Origin: Myxococcus fulvus
Lineage (GTDB): Bacteria; Myxococcota; Myxococcia; Myxococcales; Myxococcaceae
NCBI RefSeq assembly: GCF_900111765.1
Contig: NZ_FOIB01000001.1
Coordinates: forward strand, 682,001-746,000
Reading direction: 5' to 3'
DNA length: 64,000 nucleotides
Below are positions 1-11,915 of this stretch, piece after piece (the first letter of the stretch is position 1; every line of letters begins with the position of its first letter). Below the pieces are notes generated by a model. It had not been told where the DNA came from. It searched no databases and saw nothing but the letters and a program-made list of their open reading frames with translations. Both the position numbers and the translations under genes were made by a program.

Positions 1-2
1 CC

Positions 3-3694
<3,692 letters not shown>

Positions 3695-3698
<4 letters not shown>

Positions 3699-4528
3699 GC
3701 ACCGGGGCCCAGTCCGCGGCGCTGGAGACGCTGGAGGCGGAGCTTCTGTTGGAGGGCGTGGCCCGACACTGGGGCTTCGACCTGCGCAGCCACTCGCGTC
3801 CGCAGCTGCTCCGGCGGCTGCGGCGTCACCTGCGCGAGGAGCGCCTGGAGTCCTTCTCCGCGCTCCAGGCCCGCGTGCTCCACGACAGCGAGGCGCTGGA
3901 GGGGCTCTTGCGCGCGCTGTCGTGCACGCCGCCCACGCTCTTCTCGGACGCGGCCTTCTTCCGCGACTTCCGCTCGCGCGTCGTCCCCGTGCTGCGCACC
4001 TGGCCGTCGGTGCGCGTGTGGCACGCGGGCTGCGGCACGGGCGAGGACACCTACTCGCTGGCCATCCTCCTGCACGAGGAGGGGCTGTGGGGGCGCTGCA
4101 GGCTGTACGCGTCCGACGCGAGTGAAGGGCTGCTCGCGGACGCGCGCACGGGCGTGGTGCCCCTGCCCGGCGAGGACTGCGCGCGCCGCCACGCGGAGTC
4201 GGGGGGCAAGGGCTCGCTGTCGGACCACTACACGCGCGACGGCAACTGGGCGCTCGTCCAGCCGAAGCTGCGCGACGGCATCTTCTTCACCCAGCACAAC
4301 CTGGCCATCGACGGCTCGTTCAACGAGTTCCACGTCATCGTGTGCCGCGACACGCTGCTGTCCTTCAACCGCGCGCTGCACAACCGCGTGCACTCGCGCC
4401 TGTACGAGAGCCTGGCCCGCTTCGGCTTCCTGTGCCTGGGGCGCAAGGAGTCGCTGTCGCGCACGCCCCATGCAGCGGCCTTCGAGGAGCTGGAGGGCAC
4501 AGGCCGCATCTTCCGGAGGGTGTCATGA
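3695..4528 (+). CDS. CheR-type methyltransferase
   Basis: This is a 277-residue protein of the usual CheR length. The GTG start at 3695 sits inside the stop of the upstream kinase, giving a GTGA overlap. It has the N-terminal helical CheR region, then the SAM-binding glycine motif [12 protein letters not shown] and a C-terminal segment that includes [12 protein letters not shown], which corresponds to the family's CRNVLIYF-like block. CheR enzymes use S-adenosylmethionine to methylate glutamates on chemoreceptors. Here there is no receptor in the cluster, so the substrate may be the poly-HAMP kinase upstream or be absent. The CRN motif is CRD and the following motif is changed, so activity is probable rather than certain. 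It is followed by an ATGA overlap with the CheB-like gene. Confidence 0.85.
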
Positions 4529-5073
4529 GCGTGGGGTTGCTGGTGGTGGGCGCGCCGCGTGGCGCCGCGGCGGACCTGGAGACGCTGCTGTCCGTGCTGC
4601 CGGCGCACCTGCCGGCGCCCGTCGTCGTGGCGCTGCACCGGGGCCCGCACGACCGGCTGGCGGAGCCCTTGGGCCGCCGCTGCGCGCTGCCGGTGGTGGA
4701 GCCGGACGACAAGGACGACCTGGTGCCCGGCCGCGTGTACCTGGCGCCGTGGGGCTACCACCTGCTGGTGGACCGGGGCTCGGTGTCGCTGTCGGTGGAG
4801 CCTCCCGAGCACGGCTGTCGTCCCGCCATCGACGCGCTCTTCGAGTCCGCCGCGGACAGCCATGGCGCCGCCGCGGCGGGGCTGCTCTTCGGCGGCCATG
4901 AAGACGGCCTCGCGGGCTTGAGCCTCGTCCAGGCGCGCGGCGGCCGCGTGGCGCTGGTGGGCGGCGAGGACGTGGAGCTGCTCGACGCCGAGGTGGAGCG
5001 GTTGTCACTCGAGGACGTGGGAGGTTGGCTCGCGCGACTGGCCTACGTGTCGCGCGGCAGGGTGCAGCCATGA
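4525..5073 (+). CDS. CheB-like methylesterase domain, catalytic serine apparently lost
   Basis: The product has 182 residues and is a stand-alone CheB catalytic domain with no receiver. Alignable landmarks include the family's His in VALHRGPHD (residue 38), PGRVYLAP (about 68-75), and the Asp-Gly turn LFGGHEDGLAG (Asp127). The nucleophile motif of CheB is GASTGG or GASAGG; here the same place after the first beta strand reads GAPRGA (residues 9-14), with proline where serine should be. Known CheB enzymes demethylate or deamidate receptor glutamates using a Ser-His-Asp triad, so this copy is probably inactive or uses different chemistry. It overlaps CheR-like upstream and the receiver gene downstream by ATGA, so dosage is tied to both partners. 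Confidence 0.82.
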   Translation: MSVGLLVVGAPRGAAADLETLLSVLPAHLPAPVVVALHRGPHDRLAEPLGRRCALPVVEPDDKDDLVPGRVYLAPWGYHLLVDRGSVSLSVEPPEHGCRPAIDALFESAADSHGAAAAGLLFGGHEDGLAGLSLVQARGGRVALVGGEDVELLDAEVERLSLEDVGGWLARLAYVSRGRVQP

Positions 5074-6125
5074 GCCCCGTGTCCGTCCTCCTGGTCGACG
5101 ACCAGCCCGAGGGGCTGCTCGCGCTGGAGGCGACGCTCGCGCCGCTGGGACTCCAGCTCGTCACCGCGCGCAGCGGCCGCGAGGCGCTGCGCCACCTGCT
5201 GTCGCAAGACTTCGCCGCCATCCTCCTGGACGTCGTGATGCCGGGCATGGACGGCTTCGAGACGGCGAGCCTCATCCGCGAGCGCGAGCGCAGCCGCCAC
5301 ACCCCGCTGCTCTTCCTCACCGCCCTGTCGCGTGGCCAGCTGCCGGAGCTGCGCGCCTACGCCGTGGGCGCGGTGGACTATCTGCTCAAGCCCTACGAGC
5401 CGGAAATCCTCCGCTCCAAGGTGAGCGTGTTCGCGGACCTCTACCGCAAGACGGAGCTGGTGAAGCGTCAGGCGGAGGTGCTGCGGGAGACCGAGCGGCG
5501 CGAGCACGAGGGCGAGCTGGCCGAGGCCCAGCGCCGCGTGGACGCCGAGCGCGCCCGTGCCCGCGAGGAGCTGCTGCGCCGGGAGATGGAGACACACCGC
5601 AACCAGCAGCGGTGGCTGGAGGCCGTGCTCGCCGCGCTCCCCACGCCGCTCGCCCTGGTGGAGCCGGGCACGGGCCACACCCTGCTGGCCAACCGCGCCG
5701 CCCAGGGGCTCGCCGGCGGAGGGCTGGCGTACCGCGAGGCCCAGAGCCTCCTCGAGGGCCTCGTCGTGCGGGGAACGGAGGGCCAGGTGCTCTCCACCGA
5801 CGAGCAGCCCCTCATGCGCGCGGCCCGCGGCGAGGCCCTCCAGGGCTTCCACGTGGACTGGGAATGGGGCGGACAGCAGGGCTCGGTGCGCGCTTTCAGC
5901 ACCTGGCTGCCCCGGATGCATGGCCGCCCGGAGACGGTGCTGCTCGCCCTTCTGGACGTGGCGGCGCCGAGCGCCACGGTGCAGCTTGTGGAAGGACTCA
6001 GGCAGCTTACGCCCGTCCACCCCGGACGGGAGGGCGTGGAGGGCCCGCTTCCCGTGAGGCAGGACGAGCGGGCGAGGGACGCGTCCACGCCGGAACCTGA
6101 ACATCCTGTTGCGAGAAAAGGTTGA
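5070..6125 (+). CDS. Response regulator: receiver, coiled coil and PAS-like region
   Basis: This 351-residue protein starts at an ATG that overlaps the CheB-like stop. Residues about 4-120 form a receiver with the acidic pair in LLVDDQ, acceptor Asp in LLDVVMPGMDG, and Lys in YLLKPYEPE. A charged Arg/Glu-rich coiled coil follows (about 135-180), then a PAS-like region (about 185-310) containing LEAVLAALPTPLALVEPGTG. There is no transmitter or DNA-binding domain, so it is an adaptor or a partner for another kinase. The C-terminus is Pro/Glu rich and probably disordered. As the fourth coupled gene of the module it is the natural phosphate acceptor for the poly-HAMP kinase. Confidence 0.86.
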   Translation: MSPVSVLLVDDQPEGLLALEATLAPLGLQLVTARSGREALRHLLSQDFAAILLDVVMPGMDGFETASLIRERERSRHTPLLFLTALSRGQLPELRAYAVGAVDYLLKPYEPEILRSKVSVFADLYRKTELVKRQAEVLRETERREHEGELAEAQRRVDAERARAREELLRREMETHRNQQRWLEAVLAALPTPLALVEPGTGHTLLANRAAQGLAGGGLAYREAQSLLEGLVVRGTEGQVLSTDEQPLMRAARGEALQGFHVDWEWGGQQGSVRAFSTWLPRMHGRPETVLLALLDVAAPSATVQLVEGLRQLTPVHPGREGVEGPLPVRQDERARDASTPEPEHPVARKG

Positions 6126-6155
6126 CGCACAAAATAACGTGGGCATGGTGGCCCT

Positions 6156-6560
6156 GTGAGCGACGCCGGACTTCCGCCGCGGGTCCAGCGCTTCATCACG
6201 ACGCACATCGACTCCCTGGAGAAGCTGGAGGTGCTCCTCCTGCTTCGAGCCCAGCCGGGGCGGGAGTGGACCGCGTCATCGGTGAGCCTGGAGCTGCGCA
6301 TCACAGAACCTTCCGCCAACGCGAGGTTGGCGGACCTCACCGCGAGGAGCCTGCTGGTGAGCGACGGCGGTCGTGTGCCCGTCTATCGCTTCAGTCCCGC
6401 GAGCTCCGAGGACGTGCAGGCCGTCACGGAGCTGGCGGCGGTGTATGGTGCGCGTCGGGTGAGTGTCATCTCCTTCATCTTCTCGAGGCCGCTGGACAAG
6501 GTGCGCGGGTTCGCGGAAGCGTTCGTGCTCAAGAAGGACAAGGACGGCGACCATGGCTGA
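6156..6560 (+). CDS. Small winged-helix-like protein, conserved in signalling clusters
   Basis: A 134-residue protein read from GTG at 6156. The first half (IDSLEKLEVLLLLRAQPGREWTAS onward) looks like a winged-helix or MarR-like fold, with helices followed by TARSLLVSDGGRVPVYRF as a possible wing. The tail is helical with VYGARRVSVISFIFSRPLD, a segment that could pack against the membrane or a partner. No recognised ligand site is visible. It ends eight bases inside the next gene, which encodes a small membrane protein, so the two are likely co-translated. A regulator or adaptor role is an inference from fold and neighbourhood. Confidence 0.75.
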   Translation: MSDAGLPPRVQRFITTHIDSLEKLEVLLLLRAQPGREWTASSVSLELRITEPSANARLADLTARSLLVSDGGRVPVYRFSPASSEDVQAVTELAAVYGARRVSVISFIFSRPLDKVRGFAEAFVLKKDKDGDHG

Positions 6561-6813
6561 AGCGGTCTACATCCTCTGCGCCTTGACGAGCATCGCGTGC
6601 GCGGTGCTGCTCCTGCGCGCGTGGAAGCGCAGTCAGTCCAGGCTCCTGTTGTGGAGCGGGCTGTGCTTCGTGGGCATGGCGGCGAACAACGTGCTGTTGT
6701 TCATCGACCTGGTGATTCTGCCGACGACGATTGACCTGTACCTGCCCCGGCAGCTCACCACCCTGGCCAGCGCCTCCGTCCTGCTGTACGGCCTCATCTG
6801 GGACGCCTCGTAA
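6553..6813 (+). CDS. Small three-helix membrane protein, DUF5985-like
   Basis: An 86-residue protein with three predicted transmembrane helices: residues about 3-22, 30-52 and 66-84. The basic loop RAWKRSQSR lies between helices one and two. It starts at ATG within the 3' end of the winged-helix-like gene. Size and topology match small myxobacterial proteins annotated as DUF5985, which I recall as sitting in pairs; I cannot verify the family here. It is a paralogue by layout of the next gene. Function unknown; a membrane anchor or sensor subunit for the upstream signalling module is possible. Confidence 0.72.
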   Translation: MAEAVYILCALTSIACAVLLLRAWKRSQSRLLLWSGLCFVGMAANNVLLFIDLVILPTTIDLYLPRQLTTLASASVLLYGLIWDAS

Positions 6814-6828
6814 CGAGGGAAGCCACGC

Positions 6829-7095
6829 ATGTTCCAGTCCATGCTCAACGGCGCGGTGGCGATGGCGTGGCTGGCGTGCGCGCTGTTCTTCCTTCGCTTC
6901 TGGAGGCAGTCGCACGACCGGCTGTTCGCCTTCTTTGCGCTGTCGTTCGCGGTGCTGGGGGTGAACTCGGTGGTGGCCGGGCTCATCGACGTGCAGGACG
7001 AGCGGCGCTACTACATCTACGTGGCCCGGCTTGTCGCCTTCCTCATCATCCTCTACGCCATCTGGGACAAGAACCGCGCGAGTCGACGCGGCTGA
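6829..7095 (+). CDS. Small three-helix membrane protein, second DUF5985-like copy
   Basis: An 88-residue protein with three hydrophobic helices (about 5-22, 31-52, 62-80). It shares the layout of its upstream neighbour: helix, basic linker FWRQSHDR, helix ending in a region with Asp (LIDVQDERR here, FIDLVILPT there), and a last helix ending in YAIWDKN against YGLIWD upstream. This argues for duplication of one ancestral gene. It lies 15 bases downstream, so both are in one operon and may form a heteromer. Function unknown. Confidence 0.72.
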   Translation: MFQSMLNGAVAMAWLACALFFLRFWRQSHDRLFAFFALSFAVLGVNSVVAGLIDVQDERRYYIYVARLVAFLIILYAIWDKNRASRRG

Positions 7096-7147
7096 TGTGT
7101 CCTGACAGGCACCCGTCCTCCGCGTTCAGTGGTGGGGCGGCGCGCGG

Positions 7148-7178
7148 GTGGTTCTCCTGGCCGGTACAGGAGAACCAC
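7148..7178 (+). promoter_or_regulatory. 12-bp inverted repeat enclosing the ribosome binding site
   Basis: The arms GTGGTTCTCCTG (7148-7159) and CAGGAGAACCAC (7167-7178) are a perfect match around a seven-base loop. The right arm contains the AGGAGA Shine-Dalgarno sequence, seven bases before the ATG at 7181. In RNA this hairpin would hide the ribosome binding site of the PhoX-like gene; in DNA it could be an operator. Either way it implies control at the start site. Confidence 0.7.
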
Positions 7179-7180
7179 GC

Positions 7181-8350
7181 ATGCGGCTCGGTCGTCGCGA
7201 CTTCCTTCGCCTCTCCGCGCTCGGGGGGAGCGCGCTCGCCGTCGGCCCCGGGTTCTGGAAGGCCGCCTATGCGGCCCCGGCCCAGGCGGGCCCCGGGCCC
7301 TATGGCGCCATCTCCGGCTCGCCGGACATCAACGGCCTGAGGCTGCCCGCGGGCTTCACCTCGCGCATCATCGCGCGCTCGGGGCATCCGGTGGGGCCCA
7401 CGGGTTACGTGTGGCATCCGGCGCCGGACGGGGGGGCCTGCTTCGCGCGGCCGGAGGGTGGCTACGTCTATGTGTCCAACAGCGAGGCCATCTCCGGCGG
7501 CGCCAGCGCGGTGCGCTTCGACGCGGGCGGCCGGGTGCTGGCGGCCTATCGAATCCTCGCGGGCACGCGGCTGAACTGCGCGGGCGGCCCCACGCCGTGG
7601 GGCACGTGGCTGTCGTGCGAGGAGCACCCGACGGGTTGGGTGTGGGAGTGCAACCCGGCGCGGCCGTCGCAGGGCGTGGAGCGGCCGGCGCTCGGCGCGT
7701 TCCCACACGAGGCGGTGGCGGTGGACCCGGTGGGCAAGCGGCTCTACCTGACGGAGGACCAGCCCGAGGGGCGGCTGTACCGCTTCACGCCGTCGGTGTG
7801 GCCCCGGCTGTCGGAGGGCACGCTGGAGGCCGCGAAGGTGTCGGGCGACGCGCTGGCGGGCGAGGCCCGGCTGTCCTGGGTGCGGTGCTCGCCGGAGAGG
7901 TCCGTGTCGCGTCAGCCGGACGTCGCGGCGCGCACGACGGTGTTCGAGGGCGGCGAGGGCTGCTGGTACGACGGCGGCATCGTCTACTTCACCACCAAGG
8001 GGGACAACCGCGTGTGGGCGCACACGCCGGCGACGGGGGCGCTGGAGGTCATCTACGCGGCGTCACTCCTGCCGCTCGCGCCGCTGACGGGCGTGGACAA
8101 CGTGGTGGTGTCGCGCTCGGGGGACCTCTTCGTCGCCGAGGACGGCGGCACCATGGACCTGTGTCTCATCACCCCGGGGCCCCAGCGCGTGGTGGCGTCG
8201 TTCCTCCGGCTGAGGGGGCACACGGGCTCGGAGCTCACCGGGCCGGCCTTCAGCCCGGATGGGCGGCGGCTGTACTTCAGCTCGCAGCGCGGCACCTCGA
8301 ACTCCATCAACGCGGGCGTCACGTTCGAGGTGTCCGGTCCCTTCCGCTGA
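7181..8350 (+). CDS. Tat-exported PhoX-like (DUF839) protein
   Basis: The product has 389 residues with a twin-arginine leader GRRDFLRLSALGG at the N-terminus and a likely cleavage after AAYA. The mature part has the layout of the PhoX/DUF839 family: an early GYVWHPAPDGG segment, NCAGGPTPWGTWLSCEEH, a beta-propeller-like run, and the late block LYFSSQRG. PhoX enzymes are calcium/iron phosphatases of the periplasm; the NCAGG..PWGTWLSCEE block carries the family's metal-ligand cysteine and acidic residues. Substrate is unknown and DUF839 members also include proteins of untested activity. Its ATG follows the self-complementary leader at 7148-7178. Confidence 0.82.
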   Translation: MRLGRRDFLRLSALGGSALAVGPGFWKAAYAAPAQAGPGPYGAISGSPDINGLRLPAGFTSRIIARSGHPVGPTGYVWHPAPDGGACFARPEGGYVYVSNSEAISGGASAVRFDAGGRVLAAYRILAGTRLNCAGGPTPWGTWLSCEEHPTGWVWECNPARPSQGVERPALGAFPHEAVAVDPVGKRLYLTEDQPEGRLYRFTPSVWPRLSEGTLEAAKVSGDALAGEARLSWVRCSPERSVSRQPDVAARTTVFEGGEGCWYDGGIVYFTTKGDNRVWAHTPATGALEVIYAASLLPLAPLTGVDNVVVSRSGDLFVAEDGGTMDLCLITPGPQRVVASFLRLRGHTGSELTGPAFSPDGRRLYFSSQRGTSNSINAGVTFEVSGPFR

Positions 8351-8401
8351 AGGGGGCGCGTGGCTTGACGACGCGGGAGGGCTCTTGCAGATACGGGGGC
8401 C

Positions 8402-9337
8402 ATGTCCACGCTTCCTTCCTTCTCGCCCCGCCGCGCGCTGGGCCGCACCGGCTTCGTCGCCACGGCGGTGGGTATCGGTGACATCGCCGACCGCTCGACG
8501 CCCCGCGAGGTGCTCGTCGCCACGCTCACGCGCGCGCTGGACGCGGGGCTGAACGTCATCGACACCGCGCCCAACTACGAGGAGGGCCTGAGCGAGGAGG
8601 TGGTGGGCGAGGCGCTGCGCGGCCGCCGCGAGGGTGTGTTCCTCATCGACAAGGTGGACGTGCTCGACGCGCCGGTGGGGCCTCAGGTCGAGGCGAGCCT
8701 GAAGCGGCTGGGGCACGCGCACGTGGACCTGTTCGTCTTCCACGCCGTGTCGGAGCTGTCCGCGTGGGAGGCGCTCGCCGCGCCGGGCGGGGGACTGGAG
8801 CAGTTGGGCGGGTGCGTGCGCGCGGGACAGGCGCGCTTCCGGGGCATCTCCAGCCATCATCCGGAGGTGCTGCGCCGGGCGGTGCTGTCGGGGCTGTGCG
8901 ACGTGGTGATGTTCCCCCTGGGGCCCTTCGTGGACGCGCGCTACGTGGAGGACGTGCTGCCGCTGGCGCGCTCGCGCGGCGTGGGCGTGGTGTCGTTCAA
9001 GACGTTCGGCGCGGGCAAGCTCTTGGGCGACACGGAGGGCTATGGCCGACCGCTGGAGTCGCGGCCCCGGGGCAAGGTGGGCTCCGGCGGCCGCGAGGAC
9101 CGGGAGGCGCCGCTGTTGCCGCACCTGGGCGTGGAGGAGTGCGTGCGCTACACGCTGACGCTGGACCCGGACGTCATGTTGATGGGGATGAGCCACCCCA
9201 ACGAGCAGGACGCGGCGCTCGCGGCGGCCCACGCCTGGCGTCCGCTCACGCCCGAGGCGCTGGAGGACGTGCGCGTGCGCGCGCGTCAGGCCATCGACGG
9301 CAAGGGCGCCGTGTGGTGGAACCCGACCGCGGCTTGA
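8402..9337 (+). CDS. Aldo/keto reductase
   Basis: A 311-residue NADPH-dependent oxidoreductase with a (beta/alpha)8 barrel. Visible family features are the N-terminal GRTGFVATAVGIG, the catalytic Asp and Tyr in VIDTAPNYEEG, Lys in FLIDKVDV and His in LFVFHAVSE, which together form the AKR tetrad. It lies 51 bases downstream of the PhoX-like gene in the same direction and may share its transcript, although the TTGACG at 8365 could serve as a weak -35 box. The substrate is not predictable. Length and motifs are normal for the family. Confidence 0.88.
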   Translation: MSTLPSFSPRRALGRTGFVATAVGIGDIADRSTPREVLVATLTRALDAGLNVIDTAPNYEEGLSEEVVGEALRGRREGVFLIDKVDVLDAPVGPQVEASLKRLGHAHVDLFVFHAVSELSAWEALAAPGGGLEQLGGCVRAGQARFRGISSHHPEVLRRAVLSGLCDVVMFPLGPFVDARYVEDVLPLARSRGVGVVSFKTFGAGKLLGDTEGYGRPLESRPRGKVGSGGREDREAPLLPHLGVEECVRYTLTLDPDVMLMGMSHPNEQDAALAAAHAWRPLTPEALEDVRVRARQAIDGKGAVWWNPTAA

Positions 9338-9463
9338 GCTTCGCGGCTCGAAGAACCCCGAGTCATTTCGCCCGAAACACACCCTGAGCGTGGGGGATGT
9401 GGCCATTCAACGTCTGGCGGGTCTGGGATTGGACAGTCCTCCCGTCCCCGGAGGGGGGCGGCA

Positions 9464-9492
9464 TTGTTGCGGGCGCCGGGACGCTCTTAGCT
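9464..9492 (+). promoter_or_regulatory. Weak sigma70-type promoter candidate
   Basis: TTGTTG (9464-9469) and TTAGCT (9487-9492) are spaced by 17 bases and lie 33 bases before the kinase ATG at 9525. The -10 match is poor, so this is only a candidate. The rest of 9338-9463 shows no gene, only a short GC-rich hairpin (CCTCC...GGAGG near 9440). Confidence 0.25.
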
Positions 9493-9524
9493 GCGGGCCT
9501 CACCGCGCTCTCGGGGTCGCCTTC

Positions 9525-11915
9525 ATGTCCGCCGAGCCGAACCCACTCGACGACCTTCCTGGCGACACGGCCGGGACACCGCGAGGCGCCGCGGCGACAG
9601 GGCCTCGCGCCGAGCCTGTGTCCTCCGAGTCCGCGCGCCTGGCCTTCCTGTATCGCGCGGGCGAGGCGCTGGGGGCCTCGCTGGAGTGGCGCACGGTGTT
9701 GCGACGGCTGGCGGAGCTGGTGGTGCCGGAGCTCGCGGACTGGTGCGCGGTGGACGTGCTGGGGGACGACGGCCGCGTGGAGCGCGTGGCCGCGGCGCAC
9801 CGGGAGCCGGGGCGGGTGGCGCTGGTGCACGAGCTGTTCCGCCTGCGCCCGGTGGACCTGACGATGTCGGACGCCATCGCGCAGACGCTGCGCACCGGCG
9901 TCGCGTCGCGGATGGAGGCCGTGTCGGAGCGGGTCTGGGAGCGCGAGGTGGCGCTGGGCGCGCGGGCGGGGATGGTGTTGCCGCTGGTGGCGCGCGGCCG
10001 GGTGCTGGGGGCGATGTCGCTGCTGCGCGGTGACGCGGCGGCGGGCTTCACGGAGCAGGACCTGGAGGTGGCGCGGGAGCTGGGGCGTCGCGCGAGCCTC
10101 TCCATGGAGAACGCGCTGTTGTACGAGGAGGCCCGGGCGTCCCAGGCGCTCTCCGCGCGCTTGCAGACGGTGACGGCGGCGCTGTCCCGCGCGGCCACCG
10201 CCGAGGACGTGGCCCGGGTGCTGGTGCATGACGGGCTGGAGGCCTCGGGCGCGTCGCGTGGCACGGTGATGAGCCTGACGGACGAGGGCTTCATCCGCTT
10301 CATCGGCGCGTTCGGCTATTCGAGGGAGTTCAGGGCCGCGCTGGAGGGGCAGCGTCCCCTGGTGGTGCCGGTGCTGGCGCGCGCGGCCGAGCGGCGGGAG
10401 GCGCAGTGGTTCTCGCGCCTGGAGGACTTGTTGCCCATGACGGGCATCGTCCGGCGCGAGGTGGCGGCGCTGGGGGACGGCGCGCGCGCGGTGCTGCCGC
10501 TGCTGACGGAGCGGGGCGTGCGCGGCTTCGTGTGGCTGGCCTGGGAGGGGCCGCGCGACTTCACCGCGCTGGAGCGCTCGTTCCTGGGGGCGCTGGCCCA
10601 GCAGTGCTCGCAGGCGCTGGAGCGCGCGGCGCTGTACGGCACGCTGCGCGAGCGGGGCGAGCGGTTGCACCACGCGCTCCAGATGGGGAAGGAGGCCGAG
10701 GAGCGGCTGTTCTTCCTGCTCGAGGCGAGCCGCGCGCTGGCCGAGCACCTGGACGACGTGGAGTGGACGCTGGAGCACGTGGCGCGCGTGGCCGCCAGCA
10801 GCGTGGCGTCCAGCTGTCTGGTGGAGCTGGTGGGGCCGGATGGCACGCTGCGGTGCGTGGCGTCCGCGCACCAGGAACCCTCGCGGGATGCGTCGGTGCT
10901 CCAGGCGCTCGGGGGAGAGGGCGCGCTGTCGCTGTCGCGCGAGTGCTTCCAGTCCGGAGAGCCGCGCTTCGTGCCGGACGTGGACGCGGCGCTGTGCGAG
11001 CGATTGTCGGACAGCTCCGAGCAGCGGGCGTTGTTGCAGGCGCTCAGGCCGGCGTCGCTGTTGGTGGTGCCGGTGCGCACGCGCGGACGCACGTTGGGCG
11101 TCATCACGTTGGGGACGTCGCCGCCGCAGCGGCCGCTGGCCATGTCGGACGTGTCGATGATGGAGGAGCTGGCGCGACGCGTGGCGGTGGCGCTGGAGAA
11201 CGCGTCGCTGTACCGGGACGCGCAGGCGGCGGTGCGGCTGCGCGACGAGTTCCTCTCCGTGGCGAGCCACGAGCTGAAGACGCCGTTGACGAGCCTGAAG
11301 CTCCAGCATGGGCTCATCGACCGGGCGCTGGGGCTGGACTCGCGCGAGAAGGTGGCGCCGAGGTTGTCCACGGCGATGCGACAGGTGCAGCGGCTGGCGT
11401 CGCTGGTGGACCACCTGTTGGATGTGAGCCGTGTCTCGCTGGGCCGGCTGGCATTGGAGCCCACGGAGGTGGACCTGGGGCAGGCGGTGCGCGACGCGGT
11501 GGACCGGATGGAGGAGGTCTTCGCGGTGGCCGGGTGCACGGTGCGGGTGGAGATTCCCGAGCCGCTCCAGGGGCGGTGGGACTCGCTGCGGTTGGACCAG
11601 GTGCTGGTCAACCTGCTCACCAACGCGGCGAAGTACGGCGCGGGGCGGCCGGTGCAGGTGTCCGCGTCGGCCGACGGCGAGGCGCGGGTTCGCCTGTCGG
11701 TGCGCGATGAGGGCATCGGCATCTCGGAGACCGACCTGCCGCGCCTGTTCGGCCGCTTCGAGCGCGCGGTGTCGGAGCGCCACTACGGTGGCCTGGGGCT
11801 GGGGCTCTACATCAGCCGGCAGATTGTGGAGGCCATGGGCGGGAGCATCGAGGTGGAGAGCCGCGAGGGCGTGGGCTCCGTCTTCACCGTGCTGTTGCCT
11901 CGTTCAGCAGGCTGA
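9525..11915 (+). CDS. Soluble sensor histidine kinase with three GAF domains
   Basis: The 796-residue product begins at the ATG at 9525; the open frame extends further upstream but without coding character. Three GAF-type domains follow one another (about residues 35-195, 205-375 and 385-555); the first and third contain the LPL.ARGR.LG or VPVRTRGRTLG strand. Then come HisKA with ASHELKTPLTSLKLQ (about 580) and HATPase with LLTNAAKYG, DEGIGI and GGLGLGLYIS. There is no membrane helix and no receiver, so it is a cytoplasmic kinase with an unlinked partner. GAF domains bind small molecules such as cyclic nucleotides or chromophores; none of the ligand residues can be called here. Its 3' end overlaps the convergent protease gene by 32 bases. 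Confidence 0.9.
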   Translation: MSAEPNPLDDLPGDTAGTPRGAAATGPRAEPVSSESARLAFLYRAGEALGASLEWRTVLRRLAELVVPELADWCAVDVLGDDGRVERVAAAHREPGRVALVHELFRLRPVDLTMSDAIAQTLRTGVASRMEAVSERVWEREVALGARAGMVLPLVARGRVLGAMSLLRGDAAAGFTEQDLEVARELGRRASLSMENALLYEEARASQALSARLQTVTAALSRAATAEDVARVLVHDGLEASGASRGTVMSLTDEGFIRFIGAFGYSREFRAALEGQRPLVVPVLARAAERREAQWFSRLEDLLPMTGIVRREVAALGDGARAVLPLLTERGVRGFVWLAWEGPRDFTALERSFLGALAQQCSQALERAALYGTLRERGERLHHALQMGKEAEERLFFLLEASRALAEHLDDVEWTLEHVARVAASSVASSCLVELVGPDGTLRCVASAHQEPSRDASVLQALGGEGALSLSRECFQSGEPRFVPDVDAALCERLSDSSEQRALLQALRPASLLVVPVRTRGRTLGVITLGTSPPQRPLAMSDVSMMEELARRVAVALENASLYRDAQAAVRLRDEFLSVASHELKTPLTSLKLQHGLIDRALGLDSREKVAPRLSTAMRQVQRLASLVDHLLDVSRVSLGRLALEPTEVDLGQAVRDAVDRMEEVFAVAGCTVRVEIPEPLQGRWDSLRLDQVLVNLLTNAAKYGAGRPVQVSASADGEARVRLSVRDEGIGISETDLPRLFGRFERAVSERHYGGLGLGLYISRQIVEAMGGSIEVESREGVGSVFTVLLPRSAG

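Noticed and set aside
9363-11783. 806-residue minus-strand frame opposite the GAF kinase
   Set aside because: The translation is Arg/His/Gln-rich with no domain, while the plus strand has GAF, HisKA and HATPase motifs.
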